Position numbers and translations under genes: made by a program | In this document: piece after piece, positions 1 to 7,944 of the stretch | Layout: each line of letters opens with the position of its first letter | Position numbering within the stretch: position 1 is the stretch's first letter | Assembly (NCBI RefSeq): GCF_001613425.1 | Contig: NZ_BDCI01000022.1 | Location: 124,001-188,000 of the forward strand | Length of the DNA: 64,000 nucleotides | Origin: Nocardia vulneris | GTDB lineage: Bacteria; Actinomycetota; Actinomycetes; Mycobacteriales; Mycobacteriaceae | Direction: 5' to 3' | Notes under the pieces: generated by a model | Told to the model about the DNA's origin: nothing | What the model saw: the letters and a program-made list of their open reading frames with translations, nothing else | Database searches by the model: none

Positions 1-196
1 GGATGCCGTCGAACAGCAGCTGGTCGTTGTTGCGCGGGGTGAGCCTGCGCAATTCGTCGCCGGGCCGGTGCAGCAGCACCGTGCGCAGCGTGCCGACCTC
101 GGAGGTCACCGTCAACCGCGAGCCGGGACCGTCCGGATCCAGCCCGTCCGCGTCCGAACCCTCTCCGTGCCGCGCGGGCACAGCGTCTGCTCCCAT
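1..196 (-). CDS. arcA: Arginine deiminase, N-terminal part (cut by window edge)
   Basis: Only the first 65 codons lie in the window; the gene continues past base 1. Arginine deiminase hydrolyses L-arginine to L-citrulline and ammonia, the first step of the cytoplasmic arginine deiminase pathway. The visible part carries the family's N-terminal signature: SEVGTLRTVLLHRPGDELRR followed by LTPRNNDQLLFDGI, which matches the SEVGxLxxVLxHRPGxELxRLTPxNxxxLLFDDxxW pattern of ArcA. About 20 residues rich in Gly, Asp and Ala precede it from the ATG at 196, which is the only plausible start seen. The gene is divergent from soxR with about 240 bases between. Active-site residues lie outside the window. 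Confidence 0.88.
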   Translation of the reverse strand, partial: MGADAVPARHGEGSDADGLDPDGPGSRLTVTSEVGTLRTVLLHRPGDELRRLTPRNNDQLLFDGI

Positions 197-401
197 GCTC
201 AGACCGTAGTTCGCCGCGGCCACAAGAGCACGTAATTCCGGCCTTCGTTGCGGTGTTGCCGCGTCCACAGCTAACCGGCGCCCGCGCCCACCGCCGCCGG
301 CGTTAGTTGACGTATCCCCCTTATGACCAGGCCAGAAGCGGTTCGGACCAGGCGAACGGGAGGACATGCCGTTGTCCCGATTTCGCCCCAGGCACCCCTA
401 A

Positions 402-419
402 CCTCAAGTATTGTTCAGG
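402..419 (+). promoter_or_regulatory. SoxR-box-like operator upstream of soxR
   Basis: CCTCAAGTATTGTTCAGG lies 17 bases before the soxR start. It matches 13 of 18 positions of the classical sox box CCTCAAGTTAACTTGAGG, including the whole left half-site. MerR-family regulators bind such dyads inside an over-long promoter spacer. Autoregulation is therefore likely, or control of the divergent arcA side. Inferred from sequence only. Confidence 0.5.
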
Positions 420-436
420 GGAATGGAGGAGCGTGA

Positions 437-922
437 ATGTCGACAGCCGATTGGCGGGCGAAGGAGCTGACCCCCGGGCAGCTTTCCGAGCGTAGCGGAG
501 TAGCAGTGTCCGCGTTGCACTTCTACGAACGCGAAGGACTCATCAGCAGCCGCCGGACCAGCGGTAATCAACGCAGATACGCCCGCGAGACGCTGCGGCG
601 CGTCGCCTTCATCCGCATTTCCCAACGGGTCGGCATCCCGCTCAGCGAAATTCGTGACGCCCTCGATCAGCTGCCGGAAGGCCGTAACCCCACCCGCCGG
701 GACTGGGAGACCCTGTCCACCAACTGGCGCGCCGATCTCGACGACCGGATCACTCAGCTGATTCGGTTGCGCGACAACCTCACCGGCTGCATCGGTTGCG
801 GCTGCCTGTCGCTCGGCAGCTGCAAACTGGTCAACGAACACGACCGGCTCGGCACCGAGGGGCCCGGCGCCCGCGTGCTCGATGTGCAGCTCAACTGCGC
901 CGCGCGGCCAGCAACCGGGTGA
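437..922 (+). CDS. soxR: Redox-sensitive transcriptional activator SoxR
   Basis: MerR-family regulator of 161 residues, the usual SoxR length. The N-terminal winged helix (LTPGQLSERSGVAVSALHFY, ending in the FYEREGLI motif) binds DNA. A dimerisation helix follows, and residues 118-129 hold the [2Fe-2S] ligand pattern C-x2-C-x-C-x5-C (CIGCGCLSLGSC, Cys118, 121, 123, 129) specific to SoxR. In actinomycetes SoxR responds to redox-cycling metabolites and controls small regulons rather than soxS. The ATG at 437 is preceded by GGAGG. Its 3' end overlaps the convergent SDR gene by 32 bases. A neighbouring SDR is a plausible but unproven target. Confidence 0.95.
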   Translation: MSTADWRAKELTPGQLSERSGVAVSALHFYEREGLISSRRTSGNQRRYARETLRRVAFIRISQRVGIPLSEIRDALDQLPEGRNPTRRDWETLSTNWRADLDDRITQLIRLRDNLTGCIGCGCLSLGSCKLVNEHDRLGTEGPGARVLDVQLNCAARPATG

Positions 923-1766
923 ATCGGGCGCTCGCGCGCCGCATCACGAATTCGTAGGGATACGCGAATTTCCGCGCCCACCAATAGCCGAACCGGATGT
1001 CGAAGGACGTGTAGATCAGGAACCGGTTGCGCGCCATACCGCGCAGGATCGCCTTGGCCACGTGCTCGGGCGCGACCGCGTGCTTGGTGAACGACGCGGT
1101 GAGGCGCTGGATGCGCGGTTCCTCCCGGTCGACGCCGACCAGTTCGACGCTGTGCACCAGCGGGGTGTCCACCGCGCCGGGCACCACCAGGTGCACCGCG
1201 ATGCCGTGCTGATCCAGATCGAAGCGCAGCACCTCCGAGACGCCGCGGATGCCGTACTTGCCCGCGCTGTAGGCGGCGTGCCAGGGCAGCGCCAGCAGCC
1301 CGGCCGCCGAGGACACGTTGACCAACGCCCCGCCCTTGGCCGCGCGCACCATGGGCGGCACGAAGTTCTCGATCACGTGGATCGGGCCCATCAGATTGAC
1401 CTCGACCATGCGCCGCCAATGCTGGTGTTCGAGGTTCTCCACGGTCCCCCAGGCCGAGGTGCCCGCGATGTTCATCACGATGTCGAGGCTGCCGTGCTCG
1501 GCGTGCACCTGTTCGGCGAAGGCGGTGACGGCGTCGTAGTCGGTGATGTCGAAGGCCTTCGCGACCAGCACGACCCCGCCCTCGCGTCGGATATCGGCCA
1601 CCGTCGTGTCAAGCCCGCCTGCATCGATATCGGTGAGCACCAACTGTCCGCCCGCCGCCGCGGCGGCCTGCGCGGTGGCCCGGCCGATCCCGCTGGCAGC
1701 GCCCGTGATCAGCACTTTTGCGTCCCGCACCGTCCTGCGGCCCGATCGCCCCATACCTCGCACCAC
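891..1766 (-). CDS. SDR-family oxidoreductase
   Basis: Short-chain dehydrogenase/reductase of about 291 residues. The NAD(P)-binding glycine motif TGAASGIG is near residue 21, the structural NIAG motif (here NIAGTSA) near 106, and the catalytic pair as YSAGK near 166, with the active Ser in VNVSSAAG. A C-terminal extension of about 50 residues with Trp/Tyr/Phe and basic residues (FGYWWARKFAYPYEF) is typical of actinobacterial SDRs thought to act on lipophilic substrates at the membrane. The GTG at 1766 has a GGGGA stretch upstream; an ATG at 1754 is an alternative. Substrate cannot be told. It converges on soxR and overlaps its end. Confidence 0.88.
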   Translation of the reverse strand: MVRGMGRSGRRTVRDAKVLITGAASGIGRATAQAAAAAGGQLVLTDIDAGGLDTTVADIRREGGVVLVAKAFDITDYDAVTAFAEQVHAEHGSLDIVMNIAGTSAWGTVENLEHQHWRRMVEVNLMGPIHVIENFVPPMVRAAKGGALVNVSSAAGLLALPWHAAYSAGKYGIRGVSEVLRFDLDQHGIAVHLVVPGAVDTPLVHSVELVGVDREEPRIQRLTASFTKHAVAPEHVAKAILRGMARNRFLIYTSFDIRFGYWWARKFAYPYEFVMRRASARFTRLLAARRS

Positions 1767-1824
1767 TGCGCATCCCCATCTCGAATTGCTCGAACCGGCT
1801 CACCGCAGGGTACTTGGACCGGGC

Positions 1825-2952
1825 TCAGCGGCCCAGTACGGCGAGCATTCCGGCCACCGCGCGCGGCCAGGTGTACTGCTCGGCGCGACTGCGCGCCGCC
1901 CTTCTACGACCCGCGGTCGGCATCGCCAGCACCTCGGTGACCGCCTGCGCGAACGCGGAGCCGCGGTCGGCCGCCACCGCGCCACACTCGGCGGTCACGA
2001 TGTCGGCCAGCGCCGAGGAGCGGCTCGCCACCACCGGCGTGCCCGCCGCGAGCGCCTCCAGCGCGGCCAGGCCGAACGTCTCGTGCGGCCCCGGTGCCAG
2101 CGAGACATCCGCGGTGGCAAGCAGTTTCGCGACCTCGGTGCGTTCGGAGATGAACCCGGTGAAATGCACGGCGGGCAGCCCACCGGCCAGTGCGGGCAGC
2201 GCCCGCGCCCGGCGTTCCAGGGCCTCCCGGCGCGGCCCGTCGCCCGCGACCACCAGCCGCACCTCGGTGCCCGTCGCGCGCAGCGCCGCGACCGCCTCGA
2301 TGCTGCGCTCCACCCGCTTCTCCACCGACAACCTGCCGCAGTGCACGAGCAGCGGATGTTCCGGCGCGCCCAGGTCGGCGCGCAGCCTGCCGTCGTGCCG
2401 GCGCGGACTGAACAGCTCCAGATCCACCCCGAGCGGCACCAGTTCGACATTCCGCGCCCCGATCCGCAAGAACTCCTCGCGGGCGAATTCGGTGGTGCAG
2501 ACCACGATGTCGTAATCGGCGGCGGTGCGGCCGTTCGCCACGTCGGCGCAGCGCCGGGCCGCCGCGCGCGGCAGCACCTGACCGAGCAGCCGGTCGAGCC
2601 GTTCGTGCGAGATCATCACGCCCGCCACGTCCCGGCGCCGGGCCCAGCGACCGAAGCCACGCAGAGTCAGCCGGTCCGACACCTCGAGCACATCGGGGCG
2701 CAGCCCGGTCAGCACGTCGGCGACGCGCCGCGGATCGGCCGCCCGGTAGCCACCGGTCCAGGGAATAGCCAAGGCGGGCAACGTTATTCGGACCACGCCG
2801 GTGGGCAGCAGCTCTTCCGCGCGACGTGCACCCGGCACGATGAGCACCACCTCGTGGCCCGCCGCGACGTAGCCCTCACCGAGGTGATGCAACGCAGTGC
2901 GCAACCCACCCGAGCGCGGGCCGTAGAAGTTCGCAAGCTGAACTATGCGCAC
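1825..2952 (-). CDS. pimC: PimC-like GDP-mannose-dependent alpha-mannosyltransferase (GT4)
   Basis: Family GT4 glycosyltransferase of 375 residues with two Rossmann halves. The N-terminus (MRIVQLANFYGPRSGGLRTA) and the motifs TGGYRA, EVSDRLTLR, ISHERLDR and CTTEFAREEF closely follow PimC, which in some Mycobacterium strains adds an alpha-1,6-mannose to phosphatidylinositol dimannoside. The donor-binding half shows VHCGRLSVEKR and the ELxxxE region APGPHETFGLAALEALAAGT. It probably acts at the inner face of the membrane on PIM/LM-type glycolipids. Adjacent genes do not belong to an obvious cell-wall cluster. Exact acceptor specificity is inference by similarity. Confidence 0.8.
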   Translation of the reverse strand: MRIVQLANFYGPRSGGLRTALHHLGEGYVAAGHEVVLIVPGARRAEELLPTGVVRITLPALAIPWTGGYRAADPRRVADVLTGLRPDVLEVSDRLTLRGFGRWARRRDVAGVMISHERLDRLLGQVLPRAAARRCADVANGRTAADYDIVVCTTEFAREEFLRIGARNVELVPLGVDLELFSPRRHDGRLRADLGAPEHPLLVHCGRLSVEKRVERSIEAVAALRATGTEVRLVVAGDGPRREALERRARALPALAGGLPAVHFTGFISERTEVAKLLATADVSLAPGPHETFGLAALEALAAGTPVVASRSSALADIVTAECGAVAADRGSAFAQAVTEVLAMPTAGRRRAARSRAEQYTWPRAVAGMLAVLGR

Positions 2953-3039
2953 CTCGCTGATCGTGCAGCCAGTCGGGTTATCCTCGGAACCGATGCGCCC
3001 AACGCGGCATGAACAGCCGTGAAAGACCCGGCGAACCGG

Positions 3040-4053
3040 CTAGTTCGCCGATTCGTGCCAGACCCGGATCAACCCGTGCCCGAGCTGGACGGGTGGTACC
3101 GGCCAGAGCTCGGCCCGCACCGCGATCCAATCGGTGCCGTCGAAACGCACCCGTAGTTGCAAGGCGGTGGCGGTGGCGGCCGCGGACTCGGTCAGTGCGG
3201 CGCACGCGGCCCGGAATCGCACGCCGTCGTCCGGATGCAGGCTCGGGCGTTCGATCGCCCAGCGATCCAGCGGCGGCGCCGGCGCCGTGGTCCATTCGTA
3301 GATGAGGCCGGAGGACAGCGAGACGAAGCCGACGCCGTCGCCCGCGCGCCGCGACACGGCCCGCAGCATGGACATGTCGACATCGGGCCGGGCCGGCGCC
3401 GCGTCGGTGCATTCGTGCATCACCGCACGGATCCGGCGGGCCACCGGGTCGGCCCGCGTGACCATCTGGAAGGTGCGCACGCAGCCGTCGTCACCGATCA
3501 TGTCGACCTCGCTCTGGTGCCGGCCGCGCAGCGCACTCACCATCTCGAAGTAGTCGATCCGTCCCGCGAAACGCACCATGCGGCCGAAGGCTTCGGGCGG
3601 CGTCCGGATCACCCGCACGTCGGCGGGCGCCCGCGCGAAGACCAATTCCTCCAAACCCGGCCCGTGGTGCGCCAATTCGGTGTCGGCCTGCCAGTCCCAC
3701 GCGGCGACCCGCGGCTGTTCAGGCGGGCGCACGTCTTCGGGCGCCGCCCACACCTGCACGCCGTGCACCTCGTCGAACGCGCAGCGAATGGGCACACCGA
3801 GCACGAGCAGGCCCTCCGCGCAACGGGTTACAGCAATAGCGGTCTCGACGCACTCCTGCACCACCTCGGTGATGAGTTGCGGGGCAAGGGCATGCAGTTC
3901 CCGCCGGATCCGCAGCAGACTCCCCCAGTCCTTGACCTTCGCACCGTCGGCGACCAGCGTCGGCACCTCGAGCGCACCGTCGGCCATCCGCCCCAGGGTC
4001 TCGATCAGCAGCCAATCGTGTTCAGGGCGTTGATGGTCGGGCTCGCCGGTCAT
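3040..4053 (-). CDS. GAF/PAS-like sensor protein (tentatively DUF5593-like), partner of the c-di-GMP enzyme
   Basis: 337 residues beginning MTGEPDHQRPEHDWLLIETL. The opening LLIETLG...PTLVADGAKVKDWGSLLRIRREL and the HGVQVWAAPEDVRPPEQP stretch resemble actinobacterial GAF/PAS-like proteins grouped as DUF5593; I place it there tentatively. The middle (GRMVRFAGRIDYFEMVSALR) looks like a GAF-type fold and the C-terminus (SLHPDDGVRF...) like a PAS fold. No enzyme motif, signal peptide or membrane segment is visible. Its ATG overlaps the stop of the GGDEF-EAL gene (ATGA at 4050-4053), so the two are translationally coupled. A role in sensing or tuning c-di-GMP turnover is inferred from this coupling. 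Confidence 0.65.
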   Translation of the reverse strand: MTGEPDHQRPEHDWLLIETLGRMADGALEVPTLVADGAKVKDWGSLLRIRRELHALAPQLITEVVQECVETAIAVTRCAEGLLVLGVPIRCAFDEVHGVQVWAAPEDVRPPEQPRVAAWDWQADTELAHHGPGLEELVFARAPADVRVIRTPPEAFGRMVRFAGRIDYFEMVSALRGRHQSEVDMIGDDGCVRTFQMVTRADPVARRIRAVMHECTDAAPARPDVDMSMLRAVSRRAGDGVGFVSLSSGLIYEWTTAPAPPLDRWAIERPSLHPDDGVRFRAACAALTESAAATATALQLRVRFDGTDWIAVRAELWPVPPVQLGHGLIRVWHESAN

Positions 4054-5942
4054 ATGCCGGCCGCACCCCGGCTCGCTCGCGGGAGATCCAGATCGAGCGG
4101 GATGCGCCCCATCGCGAGATGCGCCTCCACCTCGTCGGCGGGCATCGGCCGTGCGATCAGAAAGCCTTGCGCCCGATAGCAACCGAGGCCGACCAGGGTG
4201 CGCGCAGCCACAGCCGTCTCGACTCCCTCGCCGACCACGCCGAGCCCGAACGAGCCGGCAAGCCCGATAATGGATTTCACGATGGCGAGGTCGTCGGTGC
4301 TGGCGCCGAGCCGCTGCACGAAACCGCGGTCGATCTTCACCGCGTCGACCGGCAGCGCCTTCAGGTGCGAGAGCGAGCTGTAGCCGGTGCCGAAATCGTC
4401 GATCGCGATCTGCACGCCCATGCGCTTGAGCCCGCGCAACGTCACCTGGGTGCGGGCCAGATCCTGCACGACCACGTGCTCGGTGATCTCGAGACAGATC
4501 GAGCTGCCGTCGATGCCGAACAGCCGCAGGATGTCCTCGATCCGTTCCACGAAGTCGAGGCTCACCAGCTGCACGGGCGAAACATTGATCCGCATCACGA
4601 CATTCGCGGCCAGGCCGCGCCGGCGCCACTCGGCGAACTGCGCGCACGCCGACCTGATCACCCAGCGGCCGAGTTCGCCGGCCAGGTTGGTCGCTTCCGC
4701 CACGGTGACGAAAGCCGCGGGCGGCAGCAGACCCCTGGTCGGATGCATCCAGCGGACCAGCGCCTCGAGCGCGACCACCCGGCCGGTCCGCAGATCGACC
4801 TCGGGCTGATAGTGCAGCAGCAGCGAGCCGTCGGACACCGCGCCGCGCAGATTCAGCTCGACGTCGTCCTGCAGCTCGAACTGGGCGCGCATGGCGTCGG
4901 TGAAGACCGCGACACCGTTGCCGCCGCCGGATTTCGCCGACAACAGCGCGTGATCGGCGCGCCGCAGCACGTCCGCGACGGTCGTCTCCCCCGGAATGCC
5001 GACGGCCACACCGATACTCGCGGCGCGGCTCACCGATTCCCCGCCCACGGTCACTCGCCGCCCGATGAGCTGCTGGATCCGGGTGCCCTCCTCCTCGGCC
5101 GCGACCGCGTCCATCGGCTTGGCGGGCACGATGACGAACTCGTCGCCGCCGAGGCGCGCGATCATGTCGTCCGGATCGAGGTGCTCGCGCAGGCGCGAGG
5201 AGAGCGTGCGGATGAAGTTGTCGCCCGCGGTATGGCCGAGAAAGTCGTTGAGCGCCTTGAGCCGGTCCAGATCGAGGAAGAACGCCGCCACCGGTCCCGG
5301 ACTGCCGGGCCGCAGCCGCTCGTCCATGTGCTCGAGCAGCGCACGCCGGTTCGCGAGGCCGGTCAGGTCGTCGTGCAGCGCGATGTAGCGCAGCCGCTCC
5401 TCGGCCACCACCCGGGCCTGCAATTGCGCGAACAGCGCGGCGATCGCCTTCAGCACGTTGAGTTCCCGGGTGCTCCACTCCCGATCGCCGGTCTTGATGA
5501 ACCCGAGCACGCCGGTCGACTCCCCACGGGAGAGCAGCGGGACGGCGGCGGTGGTGACGACGGGGATGCCGGAGGCCCGTCGCATCGTCTCCTGATAGTC
5601 GGCGAACTCCGGCGTCGGCCGCGCGATCATCGGCTCGGTCGCGTGCTCGAACGCCCGGAACACCGGATCGGCGCCCTCGAAGTAGACGACCTCGAGCGGA
5701 TCCGGATCGGGCACCTGCGGCCGATGCGGCCACTCCGCGATCAGCACCGAGGCCCGGCGTTCGCGATCGGTGTGCCGGACGTAGCTGAAGTCCACGTCGA
5801 AATACTCGACGAGTTGCGCGAGGACCCGTTCGGTCGCCTCGGCCATGGTCGTGGCGTCGACACCCATCAGCTCGGAGGCGACCTGGGTCACCAATGAGTC
5901 GAGCGTCCGCCGAGGCACCTTGTCTCCGATCACGCTATCCAC
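4050..5942 (-). CDS. GAF-GGDEF-EAL bifunctional diguanylate cyclase/phosphodiesterase
   Basis: 630 residues. A GAF-like sensor covers about residues 20-175 and the cyclase domain about 180-345, with the active-site GGDEF at 265-269. The EAL phosphodiesterase domain follows, with EALVRW at 393-398, NVSPVQL, CLEITE, DDFGTGYSS and VKIDRGFV all present. Both catalytic centres look intact. The RxxD inhibitory site usually found five residues before GGDEF is replaced by DPDD, so product inhibition of the cyclase may be absent. No membrane segment is seen, so the protein is cytoplasmic. It is first gene of a two-gene unit with the coupled sensor-like protein. Which activity dominates in vivo cannot be read from sequence. 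Confidence 0.93.
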   Translation of the reverse strand: MDSVIGDKVPRRTLDSLVTQVASELMGVDATTMAEATERVLAQLVEYFDVDFSYVRHTDRERRASVLIAEWPHRPQVPDPDPLEVVYFEGADPVFRAFEHATEPMIARPTPEFADYQETMRRASGIPVVTTAAVPLLSRGESTGVLGFIKTGDREWSTRELNVLKAIAALFAQLQARVVAEERLRYIALHDDLTGLANRRALLEHMDERLRPGSPGPVAAFFLDLDRLKALNDFLGHTAGDNFIRTLSSRLREHLDPDDMIARLGGDEFVIVPAKPMDAVAAEEEGTRIQQLIGRRVTVGGESVSRAASIGVAVGIPGETTVADVLRRADHALLSAKSGGGNGVAVFTDAMRAQFELQDDVELNLRGAVSDGSLLLHYQPEVDLRTGRVVALEALVRWMHPTRGLLPPAAFVTVAEATNLAGELGRWVIRSACAQFAEWRRRGLAANVVMRINVSPVQLVSLDFVERIEDILRLFGIDGSSICLEITEHVVVQDLARTQVTLRGLKRMGVQIAIDDFGTGYSSLSHLKALPVDAVKIDRGFVQRLGASTDDLAIVKSIIGLAGSFGLGVVGEGVETAVAARTLVGLGCYRAQGFLIARPMPADEVEAHLAMGRIPLDLDLPRASRGAAGI

Positions 5943-6645
5943 GGGTGTCCACGCCCGGCACCGGACGCCGCCTGCTGTTCGCCGGGGCAGCGGCCGGATC
6001 GCTCAGGCATTGCACCAACGCCATGGTCTCATGCTCAGGTACTTCGAGTAGATCCGAGAAACGAAGCGACGCCAGTGTATCCACGGTATGCGGGAAACTC
6101 GTGGCCGGTGCGCTGGGGAGTCGCGCTTTTCGGCTGCTGTGTGCACCCATCGGCTCACCCCACCGTTCCGGGGTCGGTATCCCACGCTCCGCGACCACGC
6201 TGCCCGACTCGTATCGGCGCACCTTGCAATCCATCGGCAACTGCCCGACCAGCTCGATTATCCCACCAGACCGGATCGGCCCGGCGATGATCTTCCGAAT
6301 CGAGACCCCACGGGAAATGGCCTGCAATCCCCCCGCTGAGACCGCCAGCAACCCGGGCCCGCGCGTGCGCGGCGCTCGCCTCGACAGCCATACCGTTCCT
6401 ACTCCGTTGCTCCGCATCCGCACGCGGTCGTCGAACCGGGGTCGACATCTTCACCCGTAATTCTGCTTCTCGGACGAGTTTGCCTAGGGCAGTATCCGTC
6501 ATCCGACCAGAATTGACCAGATGTCTGGTTAATCTTCCGAAAACTGGGCGCGAGCCCGTAAATCAGCCCTGGTCAGAACCCGTCTCACCGTCGAACAGCA
6601 TAGCGTGTCGACCGGTCGGTTCTAGCACAGCTAACTTTCAGCAAG
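5943..6645. other. 703-base stretch without a convincing gene; probably decayed minus-strand gene
   Basis: Two overlapping minus-strand reading frames (about 6502-6155 and 6423-5935) exist but neither resembles a known family, and third-position G/C preference is weaker than in neighbours. The first begins MTDTALGKLVREAELRV at 6502, just downstream of a palindrome at 6512-6533. This arrangement suggests a formerly regulated gene broken by frameshift. No RNA gene is recognised. Confidence 0.35.
6512..6533. promoter_or_regulatory. Near-perfect palindrome, TetR-like operator candidate
   Basis: Arms ATTgACCAGA and TCTGGTtAAT flank a TG centre; only one pair of positions breaks the symmetry. The size and symmetry suit a TetR-type operator. 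It sits 10 bases upstream of a minus-strand ATG (6502) that heads a degenerate reading frame. No regulator gene is adjacent. Confidence 0.4.
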
Positions 6646-7080
6646 TTAAACCAGGATCGAGATGAACAGCTCCACCGAATCGTGGCCCTGCCAGATCTCG
6701 ATCTCTTCCCGATAGGCGCGGGTGATCTCGGCCGAGGCCGTCGCATCGTCGACCTGGGCCCACACGTCCTCGACCGGATCGTGGTAATCCCCGTTCGGCG
6801 CGAAGCGGGCGTAGACGCCTTTCGGCACCCGGACCAGCACGTCGCCGATCGGCACCGCCTCGGGGTCGCGATAGTCGAAGCACACCACCGCGTTGTAGTT
6901 GCCCGCCGGATCCGGCACGTACACCGTGTACATCGGCCGGTCGGCGCCCTTGCGGTCGCGCAGCCGATCCTTCAAGAACTCGATCAGGTCACTGTTGCTG
7001 ACCTTGAAACTCGGGCGCACCCGCGGCACCACCAGGCCGCCGTAGATCGCCTCACCACGCACCGCGATCGCGTAGGTCAT
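6646..7080 (-). CDS. GyrI-like / effector-binding domain protein
   Basis: About 144 residues, starting MTYAIAVRGEAIYGGLVV from ATG 7080 with AGGCGAGG just upstream. It consists of a single domain resembling the SHS2-type GyrI-like or AraC effector-binding fold: a paired beta-alpha-beta-beta unit with YTVYVPD, DVLVRVPKGVYARFAPNGD and a C-terminal IEIWQGHDSVELFISI strand. Such stand-alone domains bind small hydrophobic or cationic ligands or inhibit gyrase. No DNA-binding domain is attached. It is followed after the tandem upstream neighbour (7115-7558), a divergent paralogue with the same PxGxYARF signature. Function is not known. Confidence 0.7.
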   Translation of the reverse strand: MTYAIAVRGEAIYGGLVVPRVRPSFKVSNSDLIEFLKDRLRDRKGADRPMYTVYVPDPAGNYNAVVCFDYRDPEAVPIGDVLVRVPKGVYARFAPNGDYHDPVEDVWAQVDDATASAEITRAYREEIEIWQGHDSVELFISILV

Positions 7081-7114
7081 GACCGCGCCTCGCCTGAACA
7101 CATAATCGCCTCGA

Positions 7115-7558
7115 TCATCGCGCGTCGACCGCCAGGTACAGCTCGATCTTGTACGCGTGCGGGTAACACTCGAAATCGCCGGTGTAGGTCCGTTTGATCT
7201 GGTTGTGTTCCTCGGCGTACGCGATCTGGGTCCAGAGGTCGGTCATCACCTGCGGGAAGTTACCGACCGAGGAGAACCGCGCATAGGTGCCGCGCGGCAG
7301 CCGGGCCACCAGATGGCCCCGGGTGACCTCGCCGAACGAGGCGCACTGGTAGCCGACGATCTGGGTGTTGTAGGTGCCGAGCTCGCCGGTGTAGTCGGTG
7401 TACGCGCTGGCCAGCGGCCCACCGAGCTCCTGATGCAGCACGGCCGCCCAAGCGGCCTCGAGATCGTGATCCCGCAGTTCTCCGAGCGCACGCTTGGGGC
7501 TGCGCACCGGCAACCCGGCAACCCACGTTTCGTCCCGCTCGACGATTTCAAACTGCAT
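7115..7558 (-). CDS. GyrI-like / effector-binding domain protein, paralogue of the next gene
   Basis: 147 residues from ATG 7558 (MQFEIVERDETWVAGLPVRS), preceded by GAAAGAG about 8 bases upstream. The fold signature is that of the integron-associated/GyrI-like effector-binding domain: ETWVAGLPVRSPKR at the first strand, YQCASFGE, LVARLPRGTYARFSSVG, and a C-terminal DFECYPHAYKIELYLAV strand that carries the usual glutamate. The family binds small cationic or hydrophobic compounds. The gene lies 34 bases upstream of a second copy and is probably cotranscribed with it. No DNA-binding domain or export signal is present. Ligand unknown. Confidence 0.75.
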   Translation of the reverse strand: MQFEIVERDETWVAGLPVRSPKRALGELRDHDLEAAWAAVLHQELGGPLASAYTDYTGELGTYNTQIVGYQCASFGEVTRGHLVARLPRGTYARFSSVGNFPQVMTDLWTQIAYAEEHNQIKRTYTGDFECYPHAYKIELYLAVDAR

Positions 7559-7944
7559 GGAAAGACTCTTTCGAGGTGAATCCGGGGGCGAAGCCCGCAT
7601 CCGGTCGGTCAGAAAGGCCATGCTATCAACACAGACCGCGTGGTAACGATCACATGTCCGGGTCGTTATCCGTCCTCACCAACCCGCTGAACTGGACAGA
7701 TGACCGGACAAAGCCGGAATCGAGGCCTTGGTTCACCGCCGGGAATCGACCCCGGACTTCCGGCGTGCCGCCAGGTCGCGGGCCTCGCCCTGATGCCGGA
7801 GACCTCGTCGGCGCTCGGCGACGACGACGCCCCGGAATTCGTCGGCGACTACGGTGGACGGTATGTCACGTCGGGAGTGCAGGACGTCGAGCCGGCCGAC
7901 AACGGGCTGCCCACGCCTGGTGGTGCCATGGTCCGGGTGATCGG
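7559..7944. other. 386-base intergenic region between divergent genes
   Basis: Separates the minus-strand effector-binding pair from plus-strand udgB. It must contain both promoters. A T-arm-like sequence on the minus strand (about 7738-7756, CCGGG, loop, CCCGG) is followed by GGTGAACCA, but no matching acceptor or anticodon arms were found, so it is not called as a tRNA. Confidence 0.4.

Noticed and set aside
3040..5733. A single 897-codon open frame spanning the sensor gene and the opposite frame of the GGDEF-EAL gene
   Set aside because: Its first two thirds are an out-of-frame shadow rich in Arg and Gly; the real genes are the two coupled ones at 3040-4053 and 4050-5942.
7729..7805. tRNA-like 3' end on the minus strand (T-arm CCGGG/CCCGG followed by GGTGAACCA)
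   Set aside because: No 5' acceptor strand complementary to the 3' part, and no D-arm or anticodon arm at the right distance.
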